A stretch of DNA of 9,716 nucleotides from JBOFDK01 sp051650305 (GCA_051650305.1 JBOFIT010000097.1:1-9716), one strand, 5' to 3'; shown: positions 1 to 5,507, counted from the first letter of the stretch. A program made the numbers and translations. The notes: generated from the letters alone by a model not told the origin.

Positions 1-97
1 GTAAGACCCCTTAGAGACTATGAGGTAGATAGGTTGGAGGTGTAAGCATGGTAACATGTGTAGCTGACCAATACTAACGGTTCGAGGGTTTGACCTG
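1..97 (+). rRNA. rrl: 23S ribosomal RNA, 3' end (partial)
   Basis: The first ~97 bases match the conserved end of bacterial large-subunit rRNA: the stretch around 39-90 containing TGTAGCTGACCAATACTAAC and the closing GGGTTTGACC aligns with the 3' end of domain VI. The gene enters from the left, so only the tail is present. The exact mature 3' end (about 96-97) is placed by similarity to the E. coli end and may be off by a few bases. It is followed by an A+T-rich spacer and then 5S, the usual rrn order. Confidence 0.93.
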
Positions 98-180
98 AAA
101 AAGGTTAAATGGGATTTAAAATCCAAGTTTTAACTATCGCATGTAGTATTTATTTTTGAGAGTGCAAACTCTAAATATTT
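98..180 (+). other. 23S-5S internal transcribed spacer
   Basis: This 83-base spacer holds no gene. It contains two potential hairpins. One pairs GTTAAA (104-109) with TTTAAC (129-134), with an inner GGATT/AATCC stem. The other is AGAGT-GCAA-ACTCT (about 160-173), flanked by T- and A-rich arms. By analogy with other rrn operons these are probably RNase processing structures for pre-23S and pre-5S; that role is inference. Confidence 0.6.
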
Positions 181-295
181 TTGGTGGCGATGCGACTAGG
201 GGACACACCCGTTCCCATACCGAACACGTAGGTTAAGACCTAGTCGGCCGATGGTACTTGTCTGGAGACGGACCGGGAGAGTAGGTGGCTGCCAT
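181..295 (+). rRNA. rrf: 5S ribosomal RNA
   Basis: The gene carries the 5S signatures CACACCCGTTCCCATACCGA (loop B/C region) and CCGATGGTA, followed by GGAGAGTAGG. The terminal helix TGGTGGC (182-188) pairs with GCTGCCA near 288-294, which sets the ends to within one or two bases. At about 115 nt the length is normal. It lies 85 bp after 23S and 9 bp before tRNA-Val, as in Firmicute rrn operons with distal tRNAs. Confidence 0.96.
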
Positions 296-303
296 ATCCC
301 AAT

Positions 304-379
304 GGTCGCTTAGCTCAGCTGGGAGAGCACCTGCCTTACAAGCAGGGGGTCATAGGTTCGAGCCCTATAGCGACCACCA
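304..379 (+). tRNA. tRNA-Val (anticodon TAC)
   Basis: A full cloverleaf: acceptor GGTCGCT/AGCGACC, D-stem GCTC/GAGC, anticodon stem CCTGC/GCAGG with loop CTTACAA giving anticodon TAC, and T-arm with GGTTCGAGCC. Discriminator A is followed by a genomically encoded CCA (377-379). It is the only tRNA gene in this window with an encoded CCA. It is cotranscribed downstream of 5S. Confidence 0.98.
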
Positions 380-382
380 TAT

Positions 383-456
383 GGCGGAATAGCTCAGTTG
401 GCTAGAGCACATGGTTCATACCCATGGTGTCGGGGGTTCAAATCCCTCTTCCGCTA
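383..456 (+). tRNA. tRNA-Met, elongator type (anticodon CAT)
   Basis: Acceptor GGCGGAA/TTCCGCT opens with a G-T wobble and has discriminator A. The anticodon stem CATGG/CCATG carries loop TTCATAC, giving anticodon CAT. The 5' GGCGG and paired first position resemble Bacillus elongator tRNA-Met and not the initiator, which has an unpaired 1-72 position and three G-C pairs below the anticodon. A tRNA-Ile2 with modified C34 is less likely but not excluded by sequence alone. CCA is not encoded. It starts only 4 bp after tRNA-Val. Confidence 0.95.
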
Positions 457-466
457 TTTATATAAG

Positions 467-514
467 AAAACCGTATTGAAGGAAAAAAAAAACTCCTTCT
501 CTACGGTTTTTTTT
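467..514 (+). terminator. Rho-independent terminator of the rrn-tRNA operon
   Basis: AAAACCGTA (467-475) pairs with TACGGTTTT (502-510), with an inner GAAGGA/TCCTTC stem across an A-run loop, followed by T-tract 507-514. It ends the rRNA-5S-tRNA-Val-tRNA-Met transcript just before the next gene. Confidence 0.9.
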
Positions 515-534
515 GTTTTTAATACCTAAAATTC

Positions 535-541
535 AAGGAGG
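535..541 (+). promoter_or_regulatory. Ribosome binding site that fixes the DUF1846 start
   Basis: AAGGAGG lies 10 bases before the ATG at 552. It selects that codon over the in-frame ATG at 513, which falls inside the T-tract of the preceding terminator and has no ribosome binding site. Confidence 0.9.
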
Positions 542-551
542 AATCATTAAG

Positions 552-2057
552 ATGAAAGTAGGATTTGACCACAACCAATACCTAGAAGAGCAGTCACAAT
601 ATATATTAGAGAGAGTAAATAACTATGATAAACTCTATTTAGAGTTTGGCGGTAAGCTTTTATATGATATGCATGCAAAACGTGTACTACCAGGTTTTGA
701 TGAAAATGCTAAAATTAAATTATTACATAAACTAAAAGAAAAGGTAGAGATTGTTATCTGTGTTTATGCAGGTGATATCGAACGCAATAAGATTCGTGGT
801 GACTTTGGAATCACTTACGATATGGATGTGCTTCGCCTTATCGATGATTTAAGAGAATATGAATTAGAAGTAAATAGTGTTGTGATTACACGTTTTGATG
901 GTCAACCAGCGACAACTGTATTTATCAATAAGTTAGAGCGTAGAGGCATCAAGGTATATACACATCGTGCAACAAAAGGGTACCCTACTGATGTAGATAC
1001 AATCGTAAGTGATGAAGGTTATGGTCAAAATGCTTATATCGAAACAACAAAACCTATCGTTGTCGTAACAGCACCGGGTCCAGGAAGTGGAAAACTTGCG
1101 ACATGCCTTAGCCAAATGTACCATGAAAATAAGCGTGGCAATGTGGTAGGATACTCTAAATTTGAGACATTCCCTGTATGGAATGTGCCACTTAAGCACC
1201 CATTAAATATCGCTTATGAAGCTGCAACAGCAGACTTAAAAGACGTCAATATGATCGACTCATTCCATGTAGAGGCATACAATGAAGTAGCCGTAAACTA
1301 CAACCGTGACTTAGAGACTTTCCCTATCTTAAAGCGTATCATTGAGAAGATTACAGGAGAAGAATCTGTGTACAAGTCACCTACAGATATGGGCGTTAAC
1401 CGTGTAGGGTTTGGTATAGTAGATGATGAAGTGGTAAGAGAAGCTTCAAAACAAGAAGTCATTAGACGTTACTTCCATACAGCATGTGATTACAAAAAAG
1501 GTCATGCAGATAAAGGTACAGTTGAACGTGTAAAACTTATCATGGAAGAATTAGGTCTTAAAGAAACAGATCGTAAAGCAGTACACCCAGCTAGAGAGAT
1601 AGCAACGAGTATGAAAGAACGCTACAGTGAAAATGAGATTTGTTCAGCAGTAGCGATTGAACTTCATGATGGCACAATGATTACAGGTAAAAGCTCACCG
1701 TTAATGGATGCGACATGTGCAGCTATTCTTAATGCAGTTAAACATATCGGTAATATTGCAGATGAGATTCACTTACTAGCACCATCTATTTTAGAGCCAA
1801 TCATTCGTTTAAAATCAGATTCATTACACAGCAAAAATGCAGCACTTAACTGTGATGAAATCCTTATTGCATTAACAATCAGCACAACGACAAATCCATT
1901 AGCACAAATTGCGATTGAAAAATTAGAGCAATTAAAAGGTTGTCAGGCACACTCAACAACAATTATCGGTAAGAACAATGAGAATATCTTTAGAAAGTTA
2001 GGTATTGAAGTAACATGTGATGCAGAATACCCAACAGATAACTTATACTATAACTAA
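552..2057 (+). CDS. DUF1846 / UPF0371 family protein
   Basis: A 501-residue cytoplasmic protein that I recognise as DUF1846 (UPF0371), a conserved family of about 500 residues common in Firmicutes and Actinobacteria. Its biochemical role is, as far as I know, not established. Features seen: an N-terminal KVGFDHNQYLEEQS start (residues 2-15), a LEFGGKLLYDMHAKRVLPGF block (30-49), and a glycine-rich VVTAPGPGSGKLAT loop (171-184) that looks like a P-loop nucleotide-binding turn. Further on are a DMGVNRVGFGI block (279-289) and an ITGKSSPLMDATCAAILNA segment (377-395). There is no signal peptide or membrane segment. It is full length, with the start chosen by its AAGGAGG site. It is flanked by terminators on both sides, so it is probably monocistronic, although I see no clear promoter in the short gap after the rrn terminator; read-through from the rrn operon is possible. 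Family assignment is firm, function unknown. Confidence 0.93.
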   Translation: MKVGFDHNQYLEEQSQYILERVNNYDKLYLEFGGKLLYDMHAKRVLPGFDENAKIKLLHKLKEKVEIVICVYAGDIERNKIRGDFGITYDMDVLRLIDDLREYELEVNSVVITRFDGQPATTVFINKLERRGIKVYTHRATKGYPTDVDTIVSDEGYGQNAYIETTKPIVVVTAPGPGSGKLATCLSQMYHENKRGNVVGYSKFETFPVWNVPLKHPLNIAYEAATADLKDVNMIDSFHVEAYNEVAVNYNRDLETFPILKRIIEKITGEESVYKSPTDMGVNRVGFGIVDDEVVREASKQEVIRRYFHTACDYKKGHADKGTVERVKLIMEELGLKETDRKAVHPAREIATSMKERYSENEICSAVAIELHDGTMITGKSSPLMDATCAAILNAVKHIGNIADEIHLLAPSILEPIIRLKSDSLHSKNAALNCDEILIALTISTTTNPLAQIAIEKLEQLKGCQAHSTTIIGKNNENIFRKLGIEVTCDAEYPTDNLYYN

Positions 2058-2063
2058 AAACAT

Positions 2064-2105
2064 AAAACCTGAGTGCCGCTATGAGCTGGTATCTCAGGTT
2101 TTTTT
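2064..2105 (+). terminator. Rho-independent terminator after the DUF1846 gene
   Basis: AAAACCTGAG (2064-2073) pairs perfectly with CTCAGGTTTT (2093-2102), and the T-tract runs 2099-2105. It begins 6 bases after the TAA stop codon. Confidence 0.92.
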
Positions 2106-2207
2106 AATAGAAGAGTTAGTGGAAAAAAAGAAAAGACCTAGGTATAATAGAGCATGAAATGGGTAGACTAATATCTTGTGAGCCATTGAAAATACAAGGG
2201 TTCAAGG

Positions 2208-2245
2208 AAAACGACAAAAAACCTTAAAAAAACTTAAAAAAAGTA
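2208..2245 (+). promoter_or_regulatory. Phased A-tracts / UP-element-like region upstream of the tRNA promoter
   Basis: Four A-tracts lie on one strand immediately upstream of the -35 box: 2208-2211, 2216-2221, 2226-2232 and 2236-2242, with centres about 9 to 10.5 bp apart. The last two are an exact tandem duplication of the 10-mer CTTAAAAAAA. Helical phasing of A-tracts bends DNA, and A+T-rich DNA here can bind the RNA polymerase alpha C-terminal domain, as at rRNA and tRNA promoters. The role is inferred. Confidence 0.7.
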
Positions 2246-2274
2246 TTTACATACGTCAATGCCTGTGCTATACT
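2246..2274 (+). promoter_or_regulatory. Extended -10 sigma-A promoter of the Glu-Pro-Lys-Gly-Phe tRNA operon
   Basis: The -35 box TTTACA (2246-2251), a 17-bp spacer and the -10 box TATACT (2269-2274) are preceded by the extended -10 TG at 2266-2267. Transcription would start near the G at 2281, about 33 bases before tRNA-Glu. The short leader holds a small GAGG/CCTC hairpin (2287-2300). Confidence 0.85.
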
Positions 2275-2313
2275 ATCCAAGTAGTCGAGGGGACAACCTC
2301 TCACACAGAGTAA

Positions 2314-2385
2314 GGCCCATTGGTCAAGCGGTCAAGACACCGCCCTTTCACGGCGGTAACAGGGGTTCGATTCCCCTATGGGTCA
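2314..2385 (+). tRNA. tRNA-Glu (anticodon TTC)
   Basis: Acceptor GGCCCAT/ATGGGTC, anticodon stem CCGCC/GGCGG with loop CTTTCAC giving TTC, and T-arm AGGGG/CCCCT. It is nearly identical in form to the Bacillus tRNA-Glu. Discriminator A, with no encoded CCA. First gene of a five-tRNA operon. Confidence 0.98.
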
Positions 2386-2416
2386 TGGCTAACTTAGGTT
2401 AGCATTATAAAAGAGC

Positions 2417-2491
2417 CGGGGTGTGGCTCAGTTTGGCTAGAGCGCCTGATTTGGGTTCAGGAGGCCGCAGGTTCGAGTCCTGTCACCCCGA
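2417..2491 (+). tRNA. tRNA-Pro (anticodon TGG)
   Basis: Acceptor CGGGGTG/CACCCCG with the C1-G72 pair typical of bacterial tRNA-Pro, and anticodon stem CCTGA/TCAGG with loop TTTGGGT giving TGG. Discriminator A, CCA not encoded. Confidence 0.97.
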
Positions 2492-2500
2492 TTTTTATGC

Positions 2501-2573
2501 GGGTCACTAGCTCAGTTGGTAGAGCACTTGACTTTTAATCAAGTGGTCCCGGGTTCGAGCCCCGGGTGGCTCA
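2501..2573 (+). tRNA. tRNA-Lys (anticodon TTT)
   Basis: Acceptor GGGTCAC/GTGGCTC, anticodon stem CTTGA/TCAAG with loop CTTTTAA giving TTT, and a G+C-rich T-stem CCCGG/CCGGG. Discriminator A, CCA not encoded. It starts 9 bp after tRNA-Pro. Confidence 0.97.
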
Positions 2574-2586
2574 TTAATATGAAAAA

Positions 2587-2604
2587 GAGTAGCTTCGGTT
2601 ACTC
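2587..2604 (+). other. Intergenic hairpin with a C(UUCG)G tetraloop between tRNA-Lys and tRNA-Gly
   Basis: GAGTAGC (2587-2593) pairs with GTTACTC (2598-2604) over seven pairs including one G-T, closed by the ultra-stable UUCG loop. No T-tract follows, so it is not a terminator. It is more likely a processing or spacing element inside the polycistronic tRNA precursor. Confidence 0.7.
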
Positions 2605-2610
2605 AACTAT

Positions 2611-2682
2611 GCGTGAGTGGCTCAGGGGTAGAGCATCTCCTTGCCAAGGAGAGGGTCGCGGGTTCGAATCCCGTCTCGCGCT
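2611..2682 (+). tRNA. tRNA-Gly (anticodon GCC)
   Basis: Acceptor GCGTGAG/CTCGCGC, D-arm GCTC/GAGC, and anticodon stem TCTCC/GGAGA with loop TTGCCAA giving GCC. The discriminator is T, as is usual for bacterial tRNA-Gly. CCA is not encoded. Confidence 0.97.
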
Positions 2683-2688
2683 TTATAT

Positions 2689-2761
<73 letters not shown>

Positions 2762-2766
2762 TATTG

Positions 2767-2798
2767 AAAAACATCCTATGAAAATAGGGTGTTTTTTT
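2767..2798 (+). terminator. Rho-independent terminator of the tRNA operon
   Basis: ACATCCTAT (2771-2779) pairs with ATAGGGTGT (2784-2792) around a GAAA tetraloop. The stem is extended by an upstream A-run pairing with the T-tract 2792-2798. Confidence 0.93.
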
Positions 2799-2807
2799 AT
2801 TGTATAA

Positions 2808-2857
2808 ATCAATACATTTGTTTTTTCAATACTATTTATGCCTCCATATCAATACAT
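2808..2857 (+). repeat. Three TCAATAC repeats upstream of the kinase-like gene
   Basis: TCAATAC occurs at 2809-2815, 2826-2832 and 2849-2855, all in direct orientation. The first and third copies extend to a perfect 10-mer, ATCAATACAT (2808-2817 and 2848-2857), 40 bp apart start to start. The last copy borders the best -10-like hexamer (TATATA, 2857-2862; possible -35 TTTATG, 2835-2840), which would suit an operator. No regulator is recognised. Confidence 0.45.
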
Positions 2858-2890
2858 ATATAGAAATAGGGTAAAGGAGTGAGGCCTTAG

Positions 2891-3430
2891 ATGGTAGAGA
2901 CAATACAAGTCAATGAAGGTACTTATCAAATCGTAAAATTGCTAGGAAAGGGAAAAGGAGGCTATTCATATTTAGTTACACAAGAGGGTAAACAATATGT
3001 AATAAAGCAAATCCACCATGAGCCATGTAGCTATTATACTTTTGGAAATAAAATAGAGGCTGAACTTACGGCGTATCATACCCTTAAGGTGGCAGGCATC
3101 GCATTACCAGAGCTACTAGAAGTAGATGAAAGAAACGAACGGATTTTGAAAGCGTTTATAGATGGGCCAACAATTTATGAATTAGTAGTAGAAGATAAGA
3201 TGCAAGCCATATACATACAGCAAATCAAAGAAATGTGTGGCTTACTATATCCATTAAAGCTTAATATCGATTATTTCCCTACTAATTTTATTGTATGTGA
3301 AGGAAAGCTTTGGTATATCGATTATGAATGTAATACCTATATGGAAGCATGGAATTTTGAGAACTGGGGTGTGCAGTATTGGTGTAAGTCACCAGCGTTT
3401 ATAGCCTATGAAAAAGAAAATAATAAATAA
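2891..3430 (+). CDS. Small protein-kinase-fold protein (RIO/YrzF-like)
   Basis: A 179-residue cytoplasmic protein with the outline of a protein-kinase or aminoglycoside-phosphotransferase fold, much shorter than a usual 250-residue kinase. Seen: a glycine-rich loop GKGKGGYSYLV (19-29), the ATP-binding lysine in YVIKQI (K39), a helix-C glutamate in KIEAEL (E56 or E58), and a hinge-like FIDGPTIYEL (89-98). The catalytic loop is NIDYFPTN (125-132), with D127 and N132 spaced as in HGDxxPxN but with the histidine-equivalent replaced. The metal-binding aspartate D144 sits in WYIDYE, and a C-terminal EAWNFENWGVQYW block follows. There is almost no C-lobe after it. Catalytic D, N and D are all kept, so it is probably active rather than a pseudokinase; the substrate is unknown. 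The start has AAAGGAG 11 bases upstream. It is flanked by tRNA transcription units and is not in an operon. Confidence 0.8.
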   Translation: MVETIQVNEGTYQIVKLLGKGKGGYSYLVTQEGKQYVIKQIHHEPCSYYTFGNKIEAELTAYHTLKVAGIALPELLEVDERNERILKAFIDGPTIYELVVEDKMQAIYIQQIKEMCGLLYPLKLNIDYFPTNFIVCEGKLWYIDYECNTYMEAWNFENWGVQYWCKSPAFIAYEKENNK

Positions 3431-3445
3431 AGTTATAAAATTGTA

Positions 3446-3474
3446 TTTATTTCTCATATATTTAGTATTATAAT
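3446..3474 (+). promoter_or_regulatory. Promoter of tRNA-Thr
   Basis: A perfect -10 TATAAT (3469-3474) lies 17 bp after a weak -35 TTTATT (3446-3451). Transcription would begin near 3481, a few bases before the mature tRNA 5' end at 3486. Confidence 0.7.
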
Positions 3475-3485
3475 AGAGGATAGAT

Positions 3486-3558
3486 GCTACTGTAGCACAG
3501 CAGGTAGTGCAGCTGATTCGTAATCAGCAGGTCGCCCGTTCGAGTCGGGTCAGTAGCT
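3486..3558 (+). tRNA. tRNA-Thr (anticodon CGT)
   Basis: Acceptor GCTACTG/CAGTAGC, D-stem GCAC/GTGC, and anticodon stem GCTGA/TCAGC with loop TTCGTAA giving CGT, reading ACG codons. T-stem GCCCG/CGGGT contains one G-T pair. The discriminator is T and CCA is not encoded. It is a stand-alone gene with its own promoter and terminator. No copy of its 3' end is repeated nearby, so nothing marks it as an integration site. Confidence 0.95.
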
Positions 3559-3562
3559 TATA

Positions 3563-3595
3563 AAGCCACTTCTAGGAATAGAAGTGGCTTGTTTT
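3563..3595 (+). terminator. Rho-independent terminator after tRNA-Thr
   Basis: AAGCCACTTCTA (3563-3574) pairs perfectly with TAGAAGTGGCTT (3579-3590) around a GGAA loop. A short T-run (3592-3595) follows. Confidence 0.9.
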
Positions 3596-3597
3596 AT

Positions 3598-3624
3598 TTG
3601 ACTTAGCAAGTAAGTATATAGAAT
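3598..3624 (+). promoter_or_regulatory. Possible promoter upstream of the DUF11 gene
   Basis: TTGACT (3598-3603) and TAGAAT (3619-3624) each match the sigma-A hexamers at five of six positions, but the 15-bp spacer is short. If used, it would give a leader of roughly 235 bases before the DUF11 start. A second weak candidate is TTGATT at 3813-3818. Confidence 0.35.
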
Positions 3625-3627
3625 AGA

Positions 3628-3843
3628 CACTAAATAGATTTTATTTTCATATACTACTACTAGGCAGTCAGAAGTTACTATTTTTCTATTCTTTAAAATC
3701 CTTGCTTCAAACCTAAGAAGTATTTCGAGGTTGTGAAGTAGTTTGCACCACTTATGAATGGAAAGTAGTGGATTTTATAAAGATTTTTAGCATTCATAAA
3801 TGTATAAAACTTTTGATTATCTAGTATATATGAGATATAGGGT
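3628..3843 (+). other. Structured gene-free region upstream of the DUF11 gene
   Basis: The 305 bases between tRNA-Thr and the DUF11 start hold no convincing open reading frame on either strand. They contain three potential stem-loops. The first is AAATAG (3632-3637)/CTATTT (3678-3683), flanked by an 8-bp outer match 3620-3627/3685-3692. The second is CTTCAAACCT (3705-3714) with AGGTTGTGAAG (3728-3738), ten pairs and one bulged G, with an inner GAA/TTC. The third is CCACT (3748-3752)/AGTGG (3767-3771), followed by a T-rich stretch. I do not recognise a known riboswitch class; a 5' leader or small RNA is possible. Confidence 0.4.
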
Positions 3844-3848
3844 ATGGG

Positions 3849-3856
3849 AAAGGGTG
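3849..3856 (+). promoter_or_regulatory. Ribosome binding site choosing the DUF11 start
   Basis: AAAGGGTG ends 8 bases before the ATG at 3865. The in-frame ATG at 3844 lies just upstream of this site and has no comparable ribosome binding site of its own, so 3865 is preferred. Confidence 0.6.
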
Positions 3857-3864
3857 TTTTATAT

Positions 3865-5466
3865 ATGGCTTATACATTACTTTATACAACCATTGCACGT
3901 GGTTCTTTAACAGGCACTGGAAATGCACTTACATTAGCTAGTAGTAATGCATCTAATGTAGATGCTGCAGTATACACAAGTTTAAATCCAGCCAATCAAG
4001 TGGCTGGCTGGCCTGCGGGCACCACTACTAGCAATGCGCAATGTGGTTCTAATGCTGTTCTCCAACCTCTCTTAGCAGGGAGTACTGTTCTTGCAGCTTA
4101 TGTTGTCTGCCATGGTCGTAGAGGTTTTACAGCTATTCCAGCTACACTAGCTTTGGGTACGCCATCTGGGACAGTAAACGTTCCCGTTTCATCAACTACA
4201 GCAAATACTATTCATGGTGACATTACAAGTATTATTCAAACAAATGGTGGAGGTACATATTCTGTAAGTGGGGTCCCTCTTTTGACAAATAATAATGCTG
4301 AAGCTGCATGGGCTATTATCATTGCTTATCAGAATAATTCACTTCCTAAGAGGCTTCTAAATTTGTATCAAGGCGAATGGGATACAAGTCTAGTAGCTTC
4401 TGGATTTATAACTACCGCTGTTGGTCCTGCCCATGGGCGTATCATCTATTCAGAGACGGATATGGACCCTGGCTTTGGAACCACCCTAAAAGTCAATGGA
4501 ACCAATGTAACAGGACCTAATAATCCAGGTACAACTGGCATTTCGGGTATGACAAGTCAATTTTTTGCTAGCCAAATTAACGTTATGGATTCTGAAGCCG
4601 CAAACGTAGGTCAACTAGATACGAGTGGTACCTTTGGCACGTCAAATTATAAGGGTATTGCCTCAGGCGTCGTTCGTTGGGGGGGAGATTTAACGAATGT
4701 AGACATGACGAATGCTTTGGGAAACAATATTTCTTCGCTTACAGCTGTCGCTTCTGGTGCTTTTCAAGCCTGGGTAGCGGGCATACAAGTCGATATTGCA
4801 GAACCTAATATCACCTTAGCAAAATCTGTAGATAAAAATTATACAATTTTCCATGATACCATCACATATACCATCGCACTAGACAATACAACTGGTACAG
4901 CACCAGGGTCTAGTGGTATTTTGATTGATACCGTGCCTACTGGTTTATCTTTTATTCCAAATACCCTAGCAATCAATGGCGTAACCATCCCAGCAGCAAA
5001 TCCAAATCCGCCATCATCTGTTAATCTAGGAACGATTCCGGCAGGTACCATTACCACTATTACGTTCCAAGCACTCGTTACAGATACAATTCCTTCACCT
5101 TACCTCAATGCAGCTACTGTTGGCTACACTTTCGCTAGTGCTGTCTCAACGCTTAATTCTAATATTACCGTTACAACTGTTAATAATGCTGACTTGAGCT
5201 TTTTGTCAAAGGCGGTGGATAAATCATATGCTACATGTGGAGATACATTGGTCTATACCATTAAGATTCCGAATACTGGATCGACAACTGCAACGAATGT
5301 TATATTTAAAGATACGATACCATCCGGAACGACTTTTATTACAAATAGTGTCGTTGTAGATGGTATTGCACAGCCTGGAGCTACGCCATCTACGGGTATT
5401 AATATAGGTAATATCGCCCCTGGAGCTACGACTTCTATTACCTTTAGTGTTTACGTTCAATGTTAA
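3865..5466 (+). CDS. DUF11-repeat surface or spore-coat-like protein
   Basis: A 533-residue protein rich in Thr, Ser, Asn, Ala and Gly, starting MAYTLLYTT. Residues 1-312 form a module that, from memory, precedes DUF11 repeats in Bacillus and Clostridium proteins; its landmarks are TIARGSLTGTGNALTL (9-24), SQFFASQINV (231-240), GQLDTSGTFGT (249-259) and GDLTNVDMTNAL (274-285). Residues 315-430 are one complete DUF11 repeat (LAKSVDKNYT, DTITYTIALDN, ITFQALV). Residues 443-533 are a second repeat (LSKAVDKSYA, DTLVYTIKIPNTG, ITFSVYVQC) that stops before its last strands. No signal peptide, membrane anchor, LPxTG motif or S-layer domain is seen. Such leaderless DUF11 proteins could be released with mother-cell lysis and sit on the spore, which is inference. 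Four cysteines (60, 82, 458, 533), one being the last residue. The in-frame start at 3844 is an alternative. It is monocistronic. Confidence 0.82.
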   Translation: MAYTLLYTTIARGSLTGTGNALTLASSNASNVDAAVYTSLNPANQVAGWPAGTTTSNAQCGSNAVLQPLLAGSTVLAAYVVCHGRRGFTAIPATLALGTPSGTVNVPVSSTTANTIHGDITSIIQTNGGGTYSVSGVPLLTNNNAEAAWAIIIAYQNNSLPKRLLNLYQGEWDTSLVASGFITTAVGPAHGRIIYSETDMDPGFGTTLKVNGTNVTGPNNPGTTGISGMTSQFFASQINVMDSEAANVGQLDTSGTFGTSNYKGIASGVVRWGGDLTNVDMTNALGNNISSLTAVASGAFQAWVAGIQVDIAEPNITLAKSVDKNYTIFHDTITYTIALDNTTGTAPGSSGILIDTVPTGLSFIPNTLAINGVTIPAANPNPPSSVNLGTIPAGTITTITFQALVTDTIPSPYLNAATVGYTFASAVSTLNSNITVTTVNNADLSFLSKAVDKSYATCGDTLVYTIKIPNTGSTTATNVIFKDTIPSGTTFITNSVVVDGIAQPGATPSTGINIGNIAPGATTSITFSVYVQC

Positions 5467-5507
5467 TTACCCTCTACATGCATCAGCTTGTTACAATGTG
5501 AATAATG

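Noticed and set aside
513..551. Extension of the DUF1846 protein to the in-frame ATG at 513
   Set aside because: That codon is inside the T-tract of the rrn terminator, lacks a ribosome binding site, and the added residues do not belong to the family's usual N-terminus.
2116..2148. TATAAT at 2143-2148 as an additional upstream promoter for the tRNA operon
   Set aside because: No acceptable -35 hexamer at 16-18 bp. It could be a tandem promoter, but the sequence support is too thin to list.
2159..2227. Small open frame of 22 residues beginning MGRLISC
   Set aside because: It has no ribosome binding site, and its end runs into the A-tracts of the tRNA promoter. Length is well within chance.
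3640..3660. CATATACT at about 3649-3656 as a sporulation sigma-E/sigma-K -10 element for the DUF11 gene
   Set aside because: The -10 resembles the consensus, but no matching -35 at the right distance was found, and it lies more than 200 bases upstream.
3486..3864. tRNA-Thr as a phage or island attachment site
   Set aside because: I found no direct repeat of the tRNA 3' end within the window and no integrase gene.
4839..5460. Minus-strand open frames within the DUF11 gene (4839-5057 and 5224-5460)
   Set aside because: Their composition is that of a shadow of the repeat-rich coding strand. No ribosome binding sites or recognisable motifs.
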